Of a DNA stretch of 64,000 nucleotides, positions 37,249 to 46,495 are shown one piece after another (position 1 is the stretch's first letter; each line of letters begins with the position of its first letter). Both the position numbers and the translations under genes were made by a program. Where the stretch lies: positions 248,001-312,000 of the forward strand of contig NZ_LFBU01000001.1 of the NCBI RefSeq assembly GCF_001045555.1. The letters are read 5' to 3'. The notes beneath the pieces were generated by a model. The model was not told the origin of the DNA, did no database searches, and saw nothing but the letters and a program-made list of their open reading frames with translations. The DNA is from Marinobacter subterrani. Lineage in GTDB: Bacteria; Pseudomonadota; Gammaproteobacteria; Pseudomonadales; Oleiphilaceae.

Positions 37249-38268
37249 ATGTACGGCGTTATCCGCAACCTGCTTTTCCGCCTTCCGCCGGAACAGGCTC
37301 ATAATATTGCATTGAATGGTCTTGATATTGCTCATCGGCTGGGCGTTTTGAGCGCTTTTTCGCCAAAGATAGATTCATTGCCAGTGAATGTTATGGGTCT
37401 GGAATTTCCGAACCCGGTGGGGCTGGCTGCAGGTCTCGACAAAAACGCAGATCACCTGGATGCGCTGGGCGATCTGGGGTTCGGGTTTATCGAGGTGGGG
37501 ACAGTCACGCCGCTGGCGCAACCCGGTAACCCGAAGCCACGGATGTTCAGGTTGCCGGAGCATAAGGCCATCATTAACCGGATGGGCTTTAATAATGAGG
37601 GGCTGGCGCATCTGCTGGCACGAGTGGATCGTCGTCGCTACCGGGGCGTGCTCGGAATCAATGTGGGCAAGAACAAGGACACGCCGAATGACCAGTCCGA
37701 GTCGGATTACCGGAAGGGGATTTCGGCTGTTTACACACGGGCGGATTACATCACGGTGAACGTCTCGTCGCCCAACACGCCCGGGCTACGGGATCTGCAG
37801 TTCGGTGATTCTTTGAAAGAGCTGCTGGCGGCGATTAAGGATGAACAGCTCAAATGTGAAGCACAACATGGTCGGTATGTGCCGGTTGCCGTGAAGATTG
37901 CCCCGGACATGGATGATGAGGGCATCCGCTTTGTCGCTGCTGCCCTGCGGGACACCGGACTGGACGGCGTGATTGCCACCAACACCACGGTCAGTCGTGA
38001 TGCCGTGGCCGGTCACCGTCATGCCGAAGAAGCCGGCGGGCTCAGCGGAGCTCCGGTCAGGGAGGCCTCCCTGAGAGTCATCAGGGGGCTTTACGCCGAG
38101 CTGGGTGAAACCCTGCCGATTATTGGCGTGGGTGGAATCACAGATGGTGAGAGTGCTGCGGAGAAAATCCATGCGGGCGCGAAGCTGGTACAGGTGTACA
38201 CCGGGTTTATCTATCGTGGGCCGGAACTGATCAGGGAAGCGGTGGAGGCTATTCGGCGGGTGAAGTAG
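37249..38268 (+). CDS. pyrD: Dihydroorotate dehydrogenase (quinone), class 2
   Basis: PyrD oxidises dihydroorotate to orotate and passes electrons to quinone at the inner membrane. The 339-residue protein has the amphipathic N-terminal membrane-binding helices (YGVIRNLLFRLPPEQAHNIA), the FMN site GLAAGLDKNAD, the catalytic Ser in VNVSSPNTPGL and the late GVGGI motif. ATG 37249 was chosen with the site GAAGGGAG upstream. The longer frame to 37081 is promoter DNA. Confidence 0.96.
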   Translation: MYGVIRNLLFRLPPEQAHNIALNGLDIAHRLGVLSAFSPKIDSLPVNVMGLEFPNPVGLAAGLDKNADHLDALGDLGFGFIEVGTVTPLAQPGNPKPRMFRLPEHKAIINRMGFNNEGLAHLLARVDRRRYRGVLGINVGKNKDTPNDQSESDYRKGISAVYTRADYITVNVSSPNTPGLRDLQFGDSLKELLAAIKDEQLKCEAQHGRYVPVAVKIAPDMDDEGIRFVAAALRDTGLDGVIATNTTVSRDAVAGHRHAEEAGGLSGAPVREASLRVIRGLYAELGETLPIIGVGGITDGESAAEKIHAGAKLVQVYTGFIYRGPELIREAVEAIRRVK

Positions 38269-38292
38269 ATTCGGTTGCCCCAGAACGAAGGT

Positions 38293-38311
38293 GGGCCCGC
38301 TTGGCGGGCCC
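38293..38311 (+). terminator. GC-rich hairpin after pyrD
   Basis: GGGCCCGC (38293-38300) and GCGGGCCC (38304-38311) pair around a TTG loop, 24 bases after the pyrD stop. There is no T run behind it, so termination would be weak or Rho-assisted. Confidence 0.45.
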
Positions 38312-38440
38312 TTGCGGGGAATGAACCCCGTGGCGCTTCATCGCATGTTACGGGGCGGGAGGCCCCGTTTGGGTTGCTCTGATTACTGCGTCAAATTGTG
38401 TAGAAAAAGATCAGATTAAGATTCGGGGTTAGATCAGGCG

Positions 38441-38653
38441 TCACGCCGTCGTAACGTTGGCCAGTCTGTGAATGCCGGATACGCCGGTCATGCCCTCCCA
38501 TTGATCTGTGCGGCCTTCTCGCCACCCGTTCAACCATTCCTGGCGGACTTCCGCCTGTTCGAGCGGGCAGCTGTCTTTGGATTTACCGGACACGCCAGCG
38601 AGATAACCCCGCTTGAATGCACGAGCGTACATGTCTCTTTTCTGTCTTTTCAT
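38441..38653 (-). CDS. rmf: Ribosome modulation factor
   Basis: Rmf binds 70S ribosomes in stationary phase and joins them into inactive 100S pairs. The 70-residue basic protein begins MKRQKRDMYARAFKRGYLAG and has the typical CPLEQAEVRQEWLNGWREGR. ATG 38653 was chosen because the conserved protein begins there, and the frame extends to 38740 without conserved residues. It stands between pyrD and rlmKL as in related bacteria and is convergent with pyrD. Confidence 0.96.
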   Translation of the reverse strand: MKRQKRDMYARAFKRGYLAGVSGKSKDSCPLEQAEVRQEWLNGWREGRTDQWEGMTGVSGIHRLANVTTA

Positions 38654-38972
38654 GCCGTTCCTCACTGATGGATTAACAGAACAAGCGTGTACACTTCTGC
38701 GGTGGCTGAGAAGAGGGAGATCCACTCCGGGATAACCCACTATTGTCAGCTCAAGCCAGAGCAGTCAGGATCCTGTTAACGGGAGGTTTGTTACCTTCCC
38801 GAACGACGCGTCACTTACAAGGTAAGTCGAACATCGCGGGGATGTACACTATTTATTTCATCTATGTGGCGCTTTTTTTATAGTTATGTGAAATAAGAAT
38901 GCGTAGCGTATTTCAGGAACAGCTGGCATTCCGCAAACTTACCCCACGCCGCCATTGAACCAGGAGTTGATC
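38654..38972. other. 319-bp divergent intergenic region between rmf and rlmKL
   Basis: I see no gene here. The right half is AT-rich, with TACACTATTTATTTC around 38845-38860 as a possible -10 for rlmKL. The left half must contain the rmf promoter. The inverted GGGAGG...CCTTCCC around 38780-38800 is the only clear small hairpin. Confidence 0.35.
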
Positions 38973-41147
38973 TTGTCCAAATCTGTCTTTTTCGTAACCT
39001 GCCCGAAGGGGGTTGAATACCTCCTGGCAGACGAGCTGAATACGTTTGGGCTGGCTACGGTTCGAAACGCGCCGGCTGGGGTCTGGGTGGAGGGCCCCCT
39101 GGAGGGAGGTTACCGGACCTGTCTCTGGTCGCGGCTGGCCAACCGGGTAATCCTGCATATTGATGAAGTGGCCGCCACCAGTGGCGATGAGCTCTATGAC
39201 GGCGTGGTACACATGGACTGGCAGCAGCACATTCCGGTGCATGGCAGCTTCCGGGTGACCTTCCTGGGTCAGAACGATGCGATCCGCAACACCCAGTATG
39301 GCGCCCAGCGGGTCAAGGACGGCATCGTCGACCGGTTCCAGGCCAACGGCGGGCCGCGGCCTTCGGTGGATGCCAAGAATCCCGATGTCATCATATCGGC
39401 CCGTCTTAACCGGGGGCGGCTGGCTCTGGGTATCGATCTCAGCGGCCACAGCCTGCATATGCGGGGCTACCGGACGGACCAGGGCATTGCGCCTCTGAAA
39501 GAGAACCTGGCCGCGGCACTGTTGATGCGCTCGGGCTGGCCGGAGATCAGTGCGGCCGGTGGTGATTTTGTGGACCCCATGTGTGGTTCGGGTACGCTGG
39601 TTATCGAGGCCGCCATGATGGCCCTGGACCTGGCCCCTGGCCGGAAGCAGGAACGGTTCGGATTCGAACAGTGGCCGGGGCATCAGCCCGACCTCTGGCT
39701 GTCGCTCCGGCAGGAAGCGGAACGTCGCGCCCATGAGGGTAAACAGAACCGCATTCCCAGGTTTGCCGGGTTTGACCAGGACAGCCGGGTGATTGCTACA
39801 GCCTGGAAGAACATTCAGCGGGCAGGGCTGGAAGACCTGGTGCGCGTCGAGGCGAGACCGGTAGAGAGCCTGCAACTGGAAGGTGACTGGGCAGGGCGGG
39901 GGCTGGTGCTCACCAATCCGCCCTACGGCGAGCGGCTGAGCGAACGCAGGGAACTGGGTGCGCTCTATCAGTCCCTCGGCGATGCCGTTAAGCGGGTTGT
40001 GCCCGGCTGGCGCCTGGGCGTGTTCACCGGTGCGCCGGAGTTTGGCAAATCCATTGGATTGCGCAGCTACAAGCAGTACCGGTTGTTCAACGGCAAGCTG
40101 CCCGCCCAGTTGCTGCTTTTCGAGGTCAATGATGCCAGTGTCATGACGCCCCGGGAGCCCAATGTTCCCGGTGAGGTGACGCCTCGTATTGCCAACGAGG
40201 AACGTGCGGCCATGTTGCGCAACCGATTGAAGAAAAACGTGAAGACCATTGGCCAGTGGGCGAGAAAGCAGGATATCGGTTGCTACCGCCTGTACGATGC
40301 GGACATGCCGGAGTTTGCCCTGGCGATTGATATCTACGAGGGGCGGGTGCACGTTCAGGAGTATGCTGCGCCAAAGTCCATCGACGAGCGCTCAGCCCGC
40401 GAACGACTGGCGGAAGCCCTGTCGGTTATCCCCGAAGCACTGGGGATCGAGCGGGAGAATATGGTGTGCAAGCAGCGCCAGCGCCAGACGGGTACCAGCC
40501 AGTATGAGAAACAGGCCGCAAGTGGTGAGTTTTTCAGGGTTCACGAGTACGGCTGCGTGCTCAAGGTGAACCTGAAGGACTATCTGGATACCGGGTTGTT
40601 CCTGGACCATCGCCCGGTAAGGCACTGGATTCAGCAGCATGCGGCCAACAAGCGGTTCCTGAACCTGTTCTGTTACACAGGCGCTGCGACGGTACACGCT
40701 GCAGTGGGTGGTGCCAGCCGTTCACTGAGCCTGGACATGTCGAAGACCTACGTCAGCTGGGCCGAGGATAATCTCGCGCTGAACCGGGCGGATCCAAAGA
40801 AGCATCGCGTAGAGCAGGCCGATTGCCTGGCTTGGCTGGCGGACCGATCGACCGCCGACCAGCGTTTTGATCTGATTTTCATGGATCCGCCCACCTTCTC
40901 GAACTCAGCGAGGATGGCCGGGGTGCTGGATATCCAGAAGGACCACCCGGCGCTGGTCAGGCAGGCCATGGCGCGGTTGAGTTCCGACGGCTTGCTGATC
41001 TTTTCCAACAATTTCCGGCGGTTCAAGCTGGAAGAGGCGCTTGAAGGTGAGTTTGAAATAGCCGAGGTCACCCGGGATACCCTCGACAAGGATTTCCAGC
41101 GCAACGCGAGGATCCACCGGTGCTGGCATATTCGCCACAAGGCTTAA
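38973..41147 (+). CDS. rlmKL: 23S rRNA methyltransferase RlmKL (m7G2069 / m2G2445)
   Basis: This 724-residue bifunctional enzyme methylates two guanines of 23S rRNA. The N-terminal half has a THUMP domain and the RlmL methyltransferase (DFVDPMCGSGTLVIEAAM and LTNPPYGERLSE). The C-terminal half is the RlmK methyltransferase (RFLNLFCYTGAATVHAA and FMDPPTFSNS). TTG 38973 is chosen because AGGAG at 38962-38966 lies 6 bases upstream and SKSVFFVTCPKGVEYLL starts right after. Another in-frame TTG at 38955 lacks a site. Confidence 0.95.
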   Translation: MSKSVFFVTCPKGVEYLLADELNTFGLATVRNAPAGVWVEGPLEGGYRTCLWSRLANRVILHIDEVAATSGDELYDGVVHMDWQQHIPVHGSFRVTFLGQNDAIRNTQYGAQRVKDGIVDRFQANGGPRPSVDAKNPDVIISARLNRGRLALGIDLSGHSLHMRGYRTDQGIAPLKENLAAALLMRSGWPEISAAGGDFVDPMCGSGTLVIEAAMMALDLAPGRKQERFGFEQWPGHQPDLWLSLRQEAERRAHEGKQNRIPRFAGFDQDSRVIATAWKNIQRAGLEDLVRVEARPVESLQLEGDWAGRGLVLTNPPYGERLSERRELGALYQSLGDAVKRVVPGWRLGVFTGAPEFGKSIGLRSYKQYRLFNGKLPAQLLLFEVNDASVMTPREPNVPGEVTPRIANEERAAMLRNRLKKNVKTIGQWARKQDIGCYRLYDADMPEFALAIDIYEGRVHVQEYAAPKSIDERSARERLAEALSVIPEALGIERENMVCKQRQRQTGTSQYEKQAASGEFFRVHEYGCVLKVNLKDYLDTGLFLDHRPVRHWIQQHAANKRFLNLFCYTGAATVHAAVGGASRSLSLDMSKTYVSWAEDNLALNRADPKKHRVEQADCLAWLADRSTADQRFDLIFMDPPTFSNSARMAGVLDIQKDHPALVRQAMARLSSDGLLIFSNNFRRFKLEEALEGEFEIAEVTRDTLDKDFQRNARIHRCWHIRHKA

Positions 41148-41160
41148 CGGGTATCGAATA

Positions 41161-41252
41161 GTAGGGCGGATTAGCGAAGCGTACTCCGACAATCTGGTGA
41201 TACCCAATGCCGGTGATGTTTTGTCGGATTACGCTTCGCTAGTCCGACCTAC
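41161..41252. repeat. Inverted pair of REP-like palindromes after rlmKL
   Basis: Copies at 41161-41190 (with GGCGG for GTCGG and ACTCCGAC for AATCCGAC) and 41223-41252 face each other across 32 bases. They are the same family as the pair at 28775-28868 and the trio after htpG. Confidence 0.87.
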
Positions 41253-41291
41253 ATTCAATCCGGGCTACTTCTTGATGGTGCTGATGCTTTA

Positions 41292-41900
41292 TCAGAACTC
41301 GTAGCGCACGCCGCCAGAGAACTGGAATGTATTCACATCCGAGCCGGTGTCCTTGAACAGCTTCCCGCCTTCAAACACCAGGTAGGTGTCGTCCATCACT
41401 TCAAAATCCAGGCCAGCGAGCCAGCTCACACTGAAGCCACTCTCAGGGAATTCGCCTTCCAGGTCGAGGAAGGGCTTGTTGCGATTATTGTCAGGGTCGC
41501 TGATGTCACCTTCGCCGTGGATATACGAGAAACCGAACTGACCGTAGAGGTTGGCGTAGTCGGTGATGGGGTAGTGCAGGCCCATGTACCAGCTGGCATA
41601 GTAGTCGACCGCGAGGGTGAGATCACTTCGCGGGACGTCGGCATCCTTGAAGCCGCCCCCGGCCCGGAGCTCGGCATGGAACAGGTCGTTCAGGTGGCCG
41701 CCCACCACAAGCGTGCCGCCGGTGCCCCAGGCGCTTTCATTGGCATCTTCGCCGACGGACCGGTGGTTGAAGGAGGTCACCATCAGGCTGATGTAGTGTT
41801 TGTCCGACCTGGGGGCTTCCTCGGCCAGGGTAGCCTGGGAGGCGAGAATCAGGGCGGGGGCCAGCGCGGTGGTTAAAAGCGTTCGCACAACCTTGTTCAT
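41292..41900 (-). CDS. Small outer-membrane beta-barrel protein
   Basis: This 202-residue protein has a signal peptide (MNKVVRTLLTTALAPALILA, cleaved near ATLAEE). It then has alternating hydrophobic strands such as HYISLMVTSFN, TLVVGGHL, FHAELRAGGGF and YLVFEGGKLF, and ends in the aromatic FQFSGGVRYEF typical of proteins inserted by BamA. It looks like the eight-stranded OmpA-like or porin-family barrels. No function can be named. The REP pair lies just behind its stop. Confidence 0.85.
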   Translation of the reverse strand: MNKVVRTLLTTALAPALILASQATLAEEAPRSDKHYISLMVTSFNHRSVGEDANESAWGTGGTLVVGGHLNDLFHAELRAGGGFKDADVPRSDLTLAVDYYASWYMGLHYPITDYANLYGQFGFSYIHGEGDISDPDNNRNKPFLDLEGEFPESGFSVSWLAGLDFEVMDDTYLVFEGGKLFKDTGSDVNTFQFSGGVRYEF

Positions 41901-42003
41901 TGTTATCGGGCTTCCTGACGTGGGCGAATACGGCCTGATTCTGCCTTGCGTAACCGTTTGTTACGTCGACCCGTGTCACACTTCCCTGTGCCCATTCAGC
42001 TGG

Positions 42004-42492
42004 TCAGAGGTCTTCGTCGAACAGTCCTTCTTCGCGCGCCATCAGGAGCAGGGCATAGACGCCGTTTTCCGGCAGTTGGGGTTCCAGGGTTTCCTCGAAC
42101 AGCAACTGGCGGCGTCGGTCTTCCAGGGTTTCGCTGTCCAGCCCGGTGATAAGTTCGCTGATCGGGGCGATTTCGAAGGGGGCTTCCTGGTCCACTGCGG
42201 TGAAAATCAGGTCTATCAAGATCTCGTCCGGGTCCAGGCCGTCTACGTATACGGTCTGGTCGGGCAGATCCTGGTGCAGTTCCCGGGTGAGCTCGATCAG
42301 GGGCACGCCCTGTTCCTCAAGGTAAAGCAGGTCGATATCGCCCAGGTCGCCGTCTTCCGGAAGCCAGTCGTCGGACGGCGCGATCACCACGGTTTTCATG
42401 CGGCCGTCTTCCAGCGACCAGGCCATGGCGGTCGGGAACAGGGTGTCGTCGGTCTGGCAATATTCGATGTCGAGAAATCTCGGTGCAGGCAC
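42004..42492 (-). CDS. Hypothetical acidic protein, exonuclease-like N-terminus
   Basis: This 162-residue acidic protein starts at GTG 42492, which has GGGAG 8 bases upstream and begins the region PAPRFLDIEYCQTDDTLFPT. FLDIE followed by a DxxFPTAMAWSLEDG pattern resembles the first motif of DEDD 3-prime-5-prime exonucleases, and VYVDGLDPDEILIDLIF could be a later Asp motif. The His/Asp end motif is not evident. It may be an inactive relative or an unrelated protein. The next gene diverges from it. Confidence 0.55.
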   Translation of the reverse strand: MPAPRFLDIEYCQTDDTLFPTAMAWSLEDGRMKTVVIAPSDDWLPEDGDLGDIDLLYLEEQGVPLIELTRELHQDLPDQTVYVDGLDPDEILIDLIFTAVDQEAPFEIAPISELITGLDSETLEDRRRQLLFEETLEPQLPENGVYALLLMAREEGLFDEDL

Positions 42493-42613
42493 AGTGGGCT
42501 CCCGGTGGTGGTGGATTTGTGATCCGGTTATAGGGAATGTCCGTTGACCCAGTATGAGGCTTTGCGGCTTCATGCCATACTGGTGAAGCAATTATCTTTC
42601 AATCAGGGACATC

Positions 42614-43903
42614 ATGGAACACGCTGAATTCAACAAAGATTTACTGAAGTTTCTGACCACCTCCCCCACACCCTGGCATGCCGTGGCAACCATGAAGCAA
42701 CGGTTGGATGCCGCCGGCTTCCAGGCTTTGGATGAGCGCGAGGACTGGACTCTGGCGCCGAACCAGGGCTATTACGTGATCCGCAACGGCTCGTCGATGG
42801 TGGCTTTTCGCACCGGTGGCAAGGATGTCAAGGCATCTGGAATCCGAATGGTGGGTGCTCATACCGACAGCCCCTGCCTGAAGGTGAAGCCGAATCCCGA
42901 GTTGCGTCGCAAGGGGTTTTTCCAGTTGGGTGTCGAGGTTTACGGCGGTGTTCTGCTCAACCCCTGGTTTGATCGTGATCTTTCGCTGGCGGGCCGGGTT
43001 ACCGTGCTGGATGAGGACGACAAGGTTCGCGATACCCTGGTGGATTTCCGCAAGCCTGTGGCGTTTATTCCCAGCCTCGCCATCCACCTGGACCGGGAGG
43101 CCAACAGCAACCGCACGGTAAACGCCCAGACCGACCTGCCGCCTTTACTGATGCAGGTGCCGGAGAGTGACACGACCAGTTTCCTTGATCTGCTGTCACA
43201 GCAGATCAAGGACGAATCGGGCCTCAGTATCCGGAAGGTGCTGGGTTACGAACTGAGTTTCTACGATGCCCAGGCAGCTTCTTTCGTGGGTCTGCGGGAT
43301 GAATTCATTGCCTCTGCGCGGCTGGACAACCTGTTGAGCTGTTACATCGGCCTGCAGGCTCTGCTGAAAGCGTCCGGCGACGAGGCGGCGCTGCTGGTGT
43401 GTAATGACCATGAAGAGGTCGGCAGCATGTCGGCCGAAGGCGCCCAGGGCCCGTTCCTGACGGCCGTTCTGGATCGCTGGGCCGGTCCCGGAAAGGCCCG
43501 GGCGATTGCCCGCTCCATGATGGTGTCGGCCGACAATGCCCATGGCGTTCACCCGAACTACATGGACAAACACGATGAGAATCACGGCCCGATTCTGAAC
43601 CATGGCCCGGTCATCAAGGTCAACCACAACCAGCGCTACGCCACTAACAGCCGGTCAGCAGCCGTGTATCGTCACATCAGCGACGAACTGGGCCTGCCGC
43701 ACCAGACCTTTGTGGTGCGGAGCGACATGGGCTGTGGCAGTACCATCGGGCCACTGACGGCGGGCAATCTTGGCGTGACCACGCTGGATATTGGCGTGCC
43801 GCAGTTCGGGATGCACTCCATTCGGGAACTGGTCGGAACCGAGGATAGTTTCACCCTGTTCCGTGTGCTGACCGAGTTCATGCAGCGTGAGCAGGTTTTC
43901 TGA
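42614..43903 (+). CDS. apeB: M18-family aminopeptidase
   Basis: This cytoplasmic zinc aminopeptidase removes N-terminal residues, with the family favouring acidic ones. The 429-residue protein has the metal and catalytic residues in [44 protein letters not shown] and [12 protein letters not shown], with the late His in [12 protein letters not shown]. Length and start ([20 protein letters not shown]) are normal. It is a single gene, followed by the second tRNA-Asn on the other strand. The shared terminator hairpin may serve both. Confidence 0.95.
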   Translation: MEHAEFNKDLLKFLTTSPTPWHAVATMKQRLDAAGFQALDEREDWTLAPNQGYYVIRNGSSMVAFRTGGKDVKASGIRMVGAHTDSPCLKVKPNPELRRKGFFQLGVEVYGGVLLNPWFDRDLSLAGRVTVLDEDDKVRDTLVDFRKPVAFIPSLAIHLDREANSNRTVNAQTDLPPLLMQVPESDTTSFLDLLSQQIKDESGLSIRKVLGYELSFYDAQAASFVGLRDEFIASARLDNLLSCYIGLQALLKASGDEAALLVCNDHEEVGSMSAEGAQGPFLTAVLDRWAGPGKARAIARSMMVSADNAHGVHPNYMDKHDENHGPILNHGPVIKVNHNQRYATNSRSAAVYRHISDELGLPHQTFVVRSDMGCGSTIGPLTAGNLGVTTLDIGVPQFGMHSIRELVGTEDSFTLFRVLTEFMQREQVF

Positions 43904-43914
43904 GGCTGGAAACG

Positions 43915-43951
43915 AAAAATGCCGCTGATTCAGAAGAAACAGCGGCATTCC
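43915..43951 (-). terminator. Terminator between apeB and tRNA-Asn copy 2
   Basis: ATGCCGCTG (43919-43927) pairs with CAGCGGCAT (43941-43949). On the minus strand it is followed by TTTTTCG, ending the tRNA transcript. On the plus strand it may also end apeB. Confidence 0.85.
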
Positions 43952-43959
43952 GGAATAAG

Positions 43960-44035
43960 TGGCTCCCCGAGCTGGGCTCGAACCAGCGACAAACGGATTA
44001 ACAGTCCGTTGCTCTACCAACTGAGCTATCGGGGA
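43960..44035 (-). tRNA. tRNA-Asn (anticodon GTT), copy 2
   Basis: This is the same 76-base sequence, including CCA, as the copy at 29231-29306. Flanking DNA differs, and each copy has its own terminator hairpin. Confidence 0.97.
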
Positions 44036-44107
44036 ACAGCATCAATCGGCGCGCATATTAAGCGCTTTGCTATGCAGGGTCAACCCCCTGAAATAAAAGG
44101 CTAAAAA

Positions 44108-45073
44108 TTGTACGAAAGCAACGTCCTTCACTACCGACCGCCGCCCTGGTTGCGTAACGGCCATGTTCAGTCCGTCTGGCCTACGCTGTTTCGCCGGGTG
44201 CCGATGGTAGAGCCGGAGACCGAAATCCTGCCGACGCCGGATAACGACGAACTGCATCTGGACTGGTACCGGCAGGGCAGCAGCCGGCTGGCCATTGTGT
44301 CTCACGGGCTGGAAGGTCACAGTCGCCGGCCCTATGTGTTGGGTCTCACCCGGGCGCTGTTGCGTGAGGGCTGGGATGTTCTGGCGTGGAATTTTCGGTC
44401 CTGCGGCGGCGTAATGAACCGCCAGCCAAGGTTCTATCACAGTGGCGCGACAGAAGACCTGGGCCTGGTGGTTAATCGTTGTTTGGCAGGTGCCTACAGT
44501 GCATTGTTCATGTCAGGTTTCAGCATGGGCGGCAACCTCACGCTGCTCTATCTGGGTGAACAGGGCGAGCGGGTGGACAGCCGCATCTGCGGTGCCGTTG
44601 CCTATTCGGTGCCCTGCGACCTTGCCGGCAGCGCCGACATGCTGGCACTGCCCAGCCGGAAGATCTACATGCAGAGGTTTTTGCGGGATCTCAGGGTGAA
44701 GATGGAGGAAAAAGCAGAAAAATTCCCGGACCTGATTGATGTTTCCGGTTTTGATTCGATCCGCAGCTTTCATCAATTCGATAATCGCTATACGGCACCG
44801 CTGCACGGTTTCAGGGATGCCCGGGACTACTGGGCCCGATGTTCGGCGCTTGGCCGGCTGAACGATATCCGGGTGCCCGCGCTGATGGTGAACGCCGCGG
44901 ATGACCCCTTCCTGTCGCCCCGGTGCTTCCCTGAATCGCGCCGCATACTCGGCTCCCATGTCCGGCTGGAAGCCCCCCGCTGGGGCGGACACGTCGGCTT
45001 TGTCGAGCACGCCCGGGATGGCTTCTACTGGTCTGAGCGGCGAGCCCTGGCGTTCCTGCAGGCGATTGCCTGA
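44108..45073 (+). CDS. YheT-like alpha/beta hydrolase
   Basis: This 321-residue alpha/beta hydrolase has the nucleophile elbow GFSMGGNLTLLYLG, an early conserved PPPWLRNGHVQSVWPTLFR, the oxyanion strand IVSHGLEGHSRRPY, the acid in VNAADDPFL and the late His in GGHVGFVEH. It belongs to the YheT/UPF0017 (abhydrolase 1/3) group, probably an esterase or lipase of unknown substrate. TTG 44108 is the start given by the open frame. There is no ATG before the conserved region. It is convergent with the TesA-type gene. Confidence 0.88.
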   Translation: MYESNVLHYRPPPWLRNGHVQSVWPTLFRRVPMVEPETEILPTPDNDELHLDWYRQGSSRLAIVSHGLEGHSRRPYVLGLTRALLREGWDVLAWNFRSCGGVMNRQPRFYHSGATEDLGLVVNRCLAGAYSALFMSGFSMGGNLTLLYLGEQGERVDSRICGAVAYSVPCDLAGSADMLALPSRKIYMQRFLRDLRVKMEEKAEKFPDLIDVSGFDSIRSFHQFDNRYTAPLHGFRDARDYWARCSALGRLNDIRVPALMVNAADDPFLSPRCFPESRRILGSHVRLEAPRWGGHVGFVEHARDGFYWSERRALAFLQAIA

Positions 45074-45079
45074 GAAGTA

Positions 45080-45712
45080 TCATTGTTTAAGTATGGGGCG
45101 GATCACCGGCCAGACATTCTCAAGCAGCTTTGGCTGGGCTTGCTCCGTGGGGTGAATGCCATCGTCCTGCATGAGCCCGTCCTGGTTATAGATACCCGCA
45201 AGAAAGAAGGGAACCAGGGCAACGTCATAGCGGTCTGACAGCTTCGGGTAGATTTCCGCGAACATCTCGGTATAGCGCTGGCCGTAGTTCGGCGGGATCT
45301 GCATGCCCACCAGCACGGCGCGGGCGCCGGAGGCCTGGATCTGTTCGATCATGGAGGCGAGGTTGGATTCAATAACATCGGGTGGAAAGCCCCGCAGGCC
45401 GTCATTGCCGCCCAGCTCGATAATGACCACCTCGGGGTCGTTCTCCCTGAGCAACTCGGGCAGTCGGCGGGCGCCGCCGTCAGTGGTTTCTCCACCGATG
45501 CTGGCATTGACCACTTCCCAGCCCGCCGGCCCCTGGTTCTGGAGGCGCTCACGCAGCAACTGCACCCAGGCAGTCTCGGCTGGTACGCCATGAGCCGCGC
45601 TCAGGCTGTCTCCCACAACCAGCAGCGTGTTCTGGCTGGCCATTGCCGGCAGCGCCAGCAGAGTCGCCGCAAGAAAAAGGATTGATCTGACGTACACCAA
45701 TGCCGTATGCAT
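45080..45712 (-). CDS. tesA: TesA-type periplasmic arylesterase / thioesterase I
   Basis: This 210-residue SGNH hydrolase has a signal peptide (SILFLAATLLALPAMAS), block I GDSLSAAHGVP, the oxyanion Gly in NASIGGETT, block III ELGGNDGLRG and the catalytic DDGIHPTEQ. Related enzymes act on acyl-CoA, lysophospholipids and aryl esters. It diverges from the ybbA-type ABC gene, the standard arrangement of tesA-ybbA-ybbP in gammaproteobacteria, which supports the assignment. Confidence 0.94.
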   Translation of the reverse strand: MHTALVYVRSILFLAATLLALPAMASQNTLLVVGDSLSAAHGVPAETAWVQLLRERLQNQGPAGWEVVNASIGGETTDGGARRLPELLRENDPEVVIIELGGNDGLRGFPPDVIESNLASMIEQIQASGARAVLVGMQIPPNYGQRYTEMFAEIYPKLSDRYDVALVPFFLAGIYNQDGLMQDDGIHPTEQAQPKLLENVWPVIRPILKQ

Positions 45713-45766
45713 AAAAAAGCCATTTCACCCTTAGCAAATGTTCAGAACCCAGGATCGGGAGATTCC

Positions 45767-46495
45767 GTGAACCAGATGACCGATGTTAGCCCGGATAACC
45801 ATGGCCCCATGTTACGGGTCGAAAACCTGACTCACCGGGTCAGCGTAGAAACCGATACGCTGACGATCTTGCAGGGGGTCAATCTGGAAATCAATCGGGG
45901 AGAATCCGTAGCCATTGTCGGGCGTTCAGGATCCGGTAAAACCACGCTGCTCGGCTTGCTGGCGGGTCTTGATACACCAAGTGACGGTACGGTTGAACTG
46001 GACGGCTCGGTTATCAGCTCGCTCAGTGAGGACGAGCGGGCAAAGCTCCGGGCCCACCGGGTCGGCTTTGTGTTTCAGTCGTTCCAACTGCTGCCAGCGC
46101 TGACGGCCCTGGAGAATGTGATGCTGCCGCTGGAGTTGGCGGGCCTGGAAGCGCCGGAGAAACGCGCCCGGGAACTGCTGGAGCGAGTGGGGCTGGGTGA
46201 GCGCCTGACGCATACCCCGCGGCAGCTCTCTGGCGGTGAGCAGCAGCGCGTGGCGATCGCCCGGGCATTCGCCTCGGAGCCTCTGATCCTGTTTGCCGAC
46301 GAACCCACGGGTAACCTGGATAACCGCACTGGCCAGGCCATTTCCGACTTGCTGATGGCGCTGAACCGGGAACAGGGCACCACATTGGTGATGGTGACCC
46401 ACGATGAGCAGTTGGCTGCTCGCTGCAGCCGACAGTTCCAGATCGAGGCCGGGGTACTGACAGAGCCGGACGTTGCCCGGGAGCTTGCCCACTGA
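45767..46495 (+). CDS. ybbA: ABC transporter ATP-binding protein, YbbA-type
   Basis: This MacB/LolD-class ATPase of about 242 residues has Walker A GRSGSGKTTLL, Q-loop FVFQSFQLLPALTALENVML, signature LSGGEQQRVAIARAFA, Walker B LILFADEPTGNLD and H-loop VMVTHDE. GTG 45767, five bases after GGAG, is a likely start, and ATG 45776 is the other choice. It overlaps the permease by one base, so the two are co-translated. The pair is known next to tesA and is thought to extract or move lipid-like substrates; the true substrate is not settled. Confidence 0.93.
   Translation: MNQMTDVSPDNHGPMLRVENLTHRVSVETDTLTILQGVNLEINRGESVAIVGRSGSGKTTLLGLLAGLDTPSDGTVELDGSVISSLSEDERAKLRAHRVGFVFQSFQLLPALTALENVMLPLELAGLEAPEKRARELLERVGLGERLTHTPRQLSGGEQQRVAIARAFASEPLILFADEPTGNLDNRTGQAISDLLMALNREQGTTLVMVTHDEQLAARCSRQFQIEAGVLTEPDVARELAH

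Noticed and set aside
38913..40352. 479-codon open frame on the minus strand
   Set aside because: It is antisense to rlmKL, has no recognisable domain and reflects the codon bias of the real gene.
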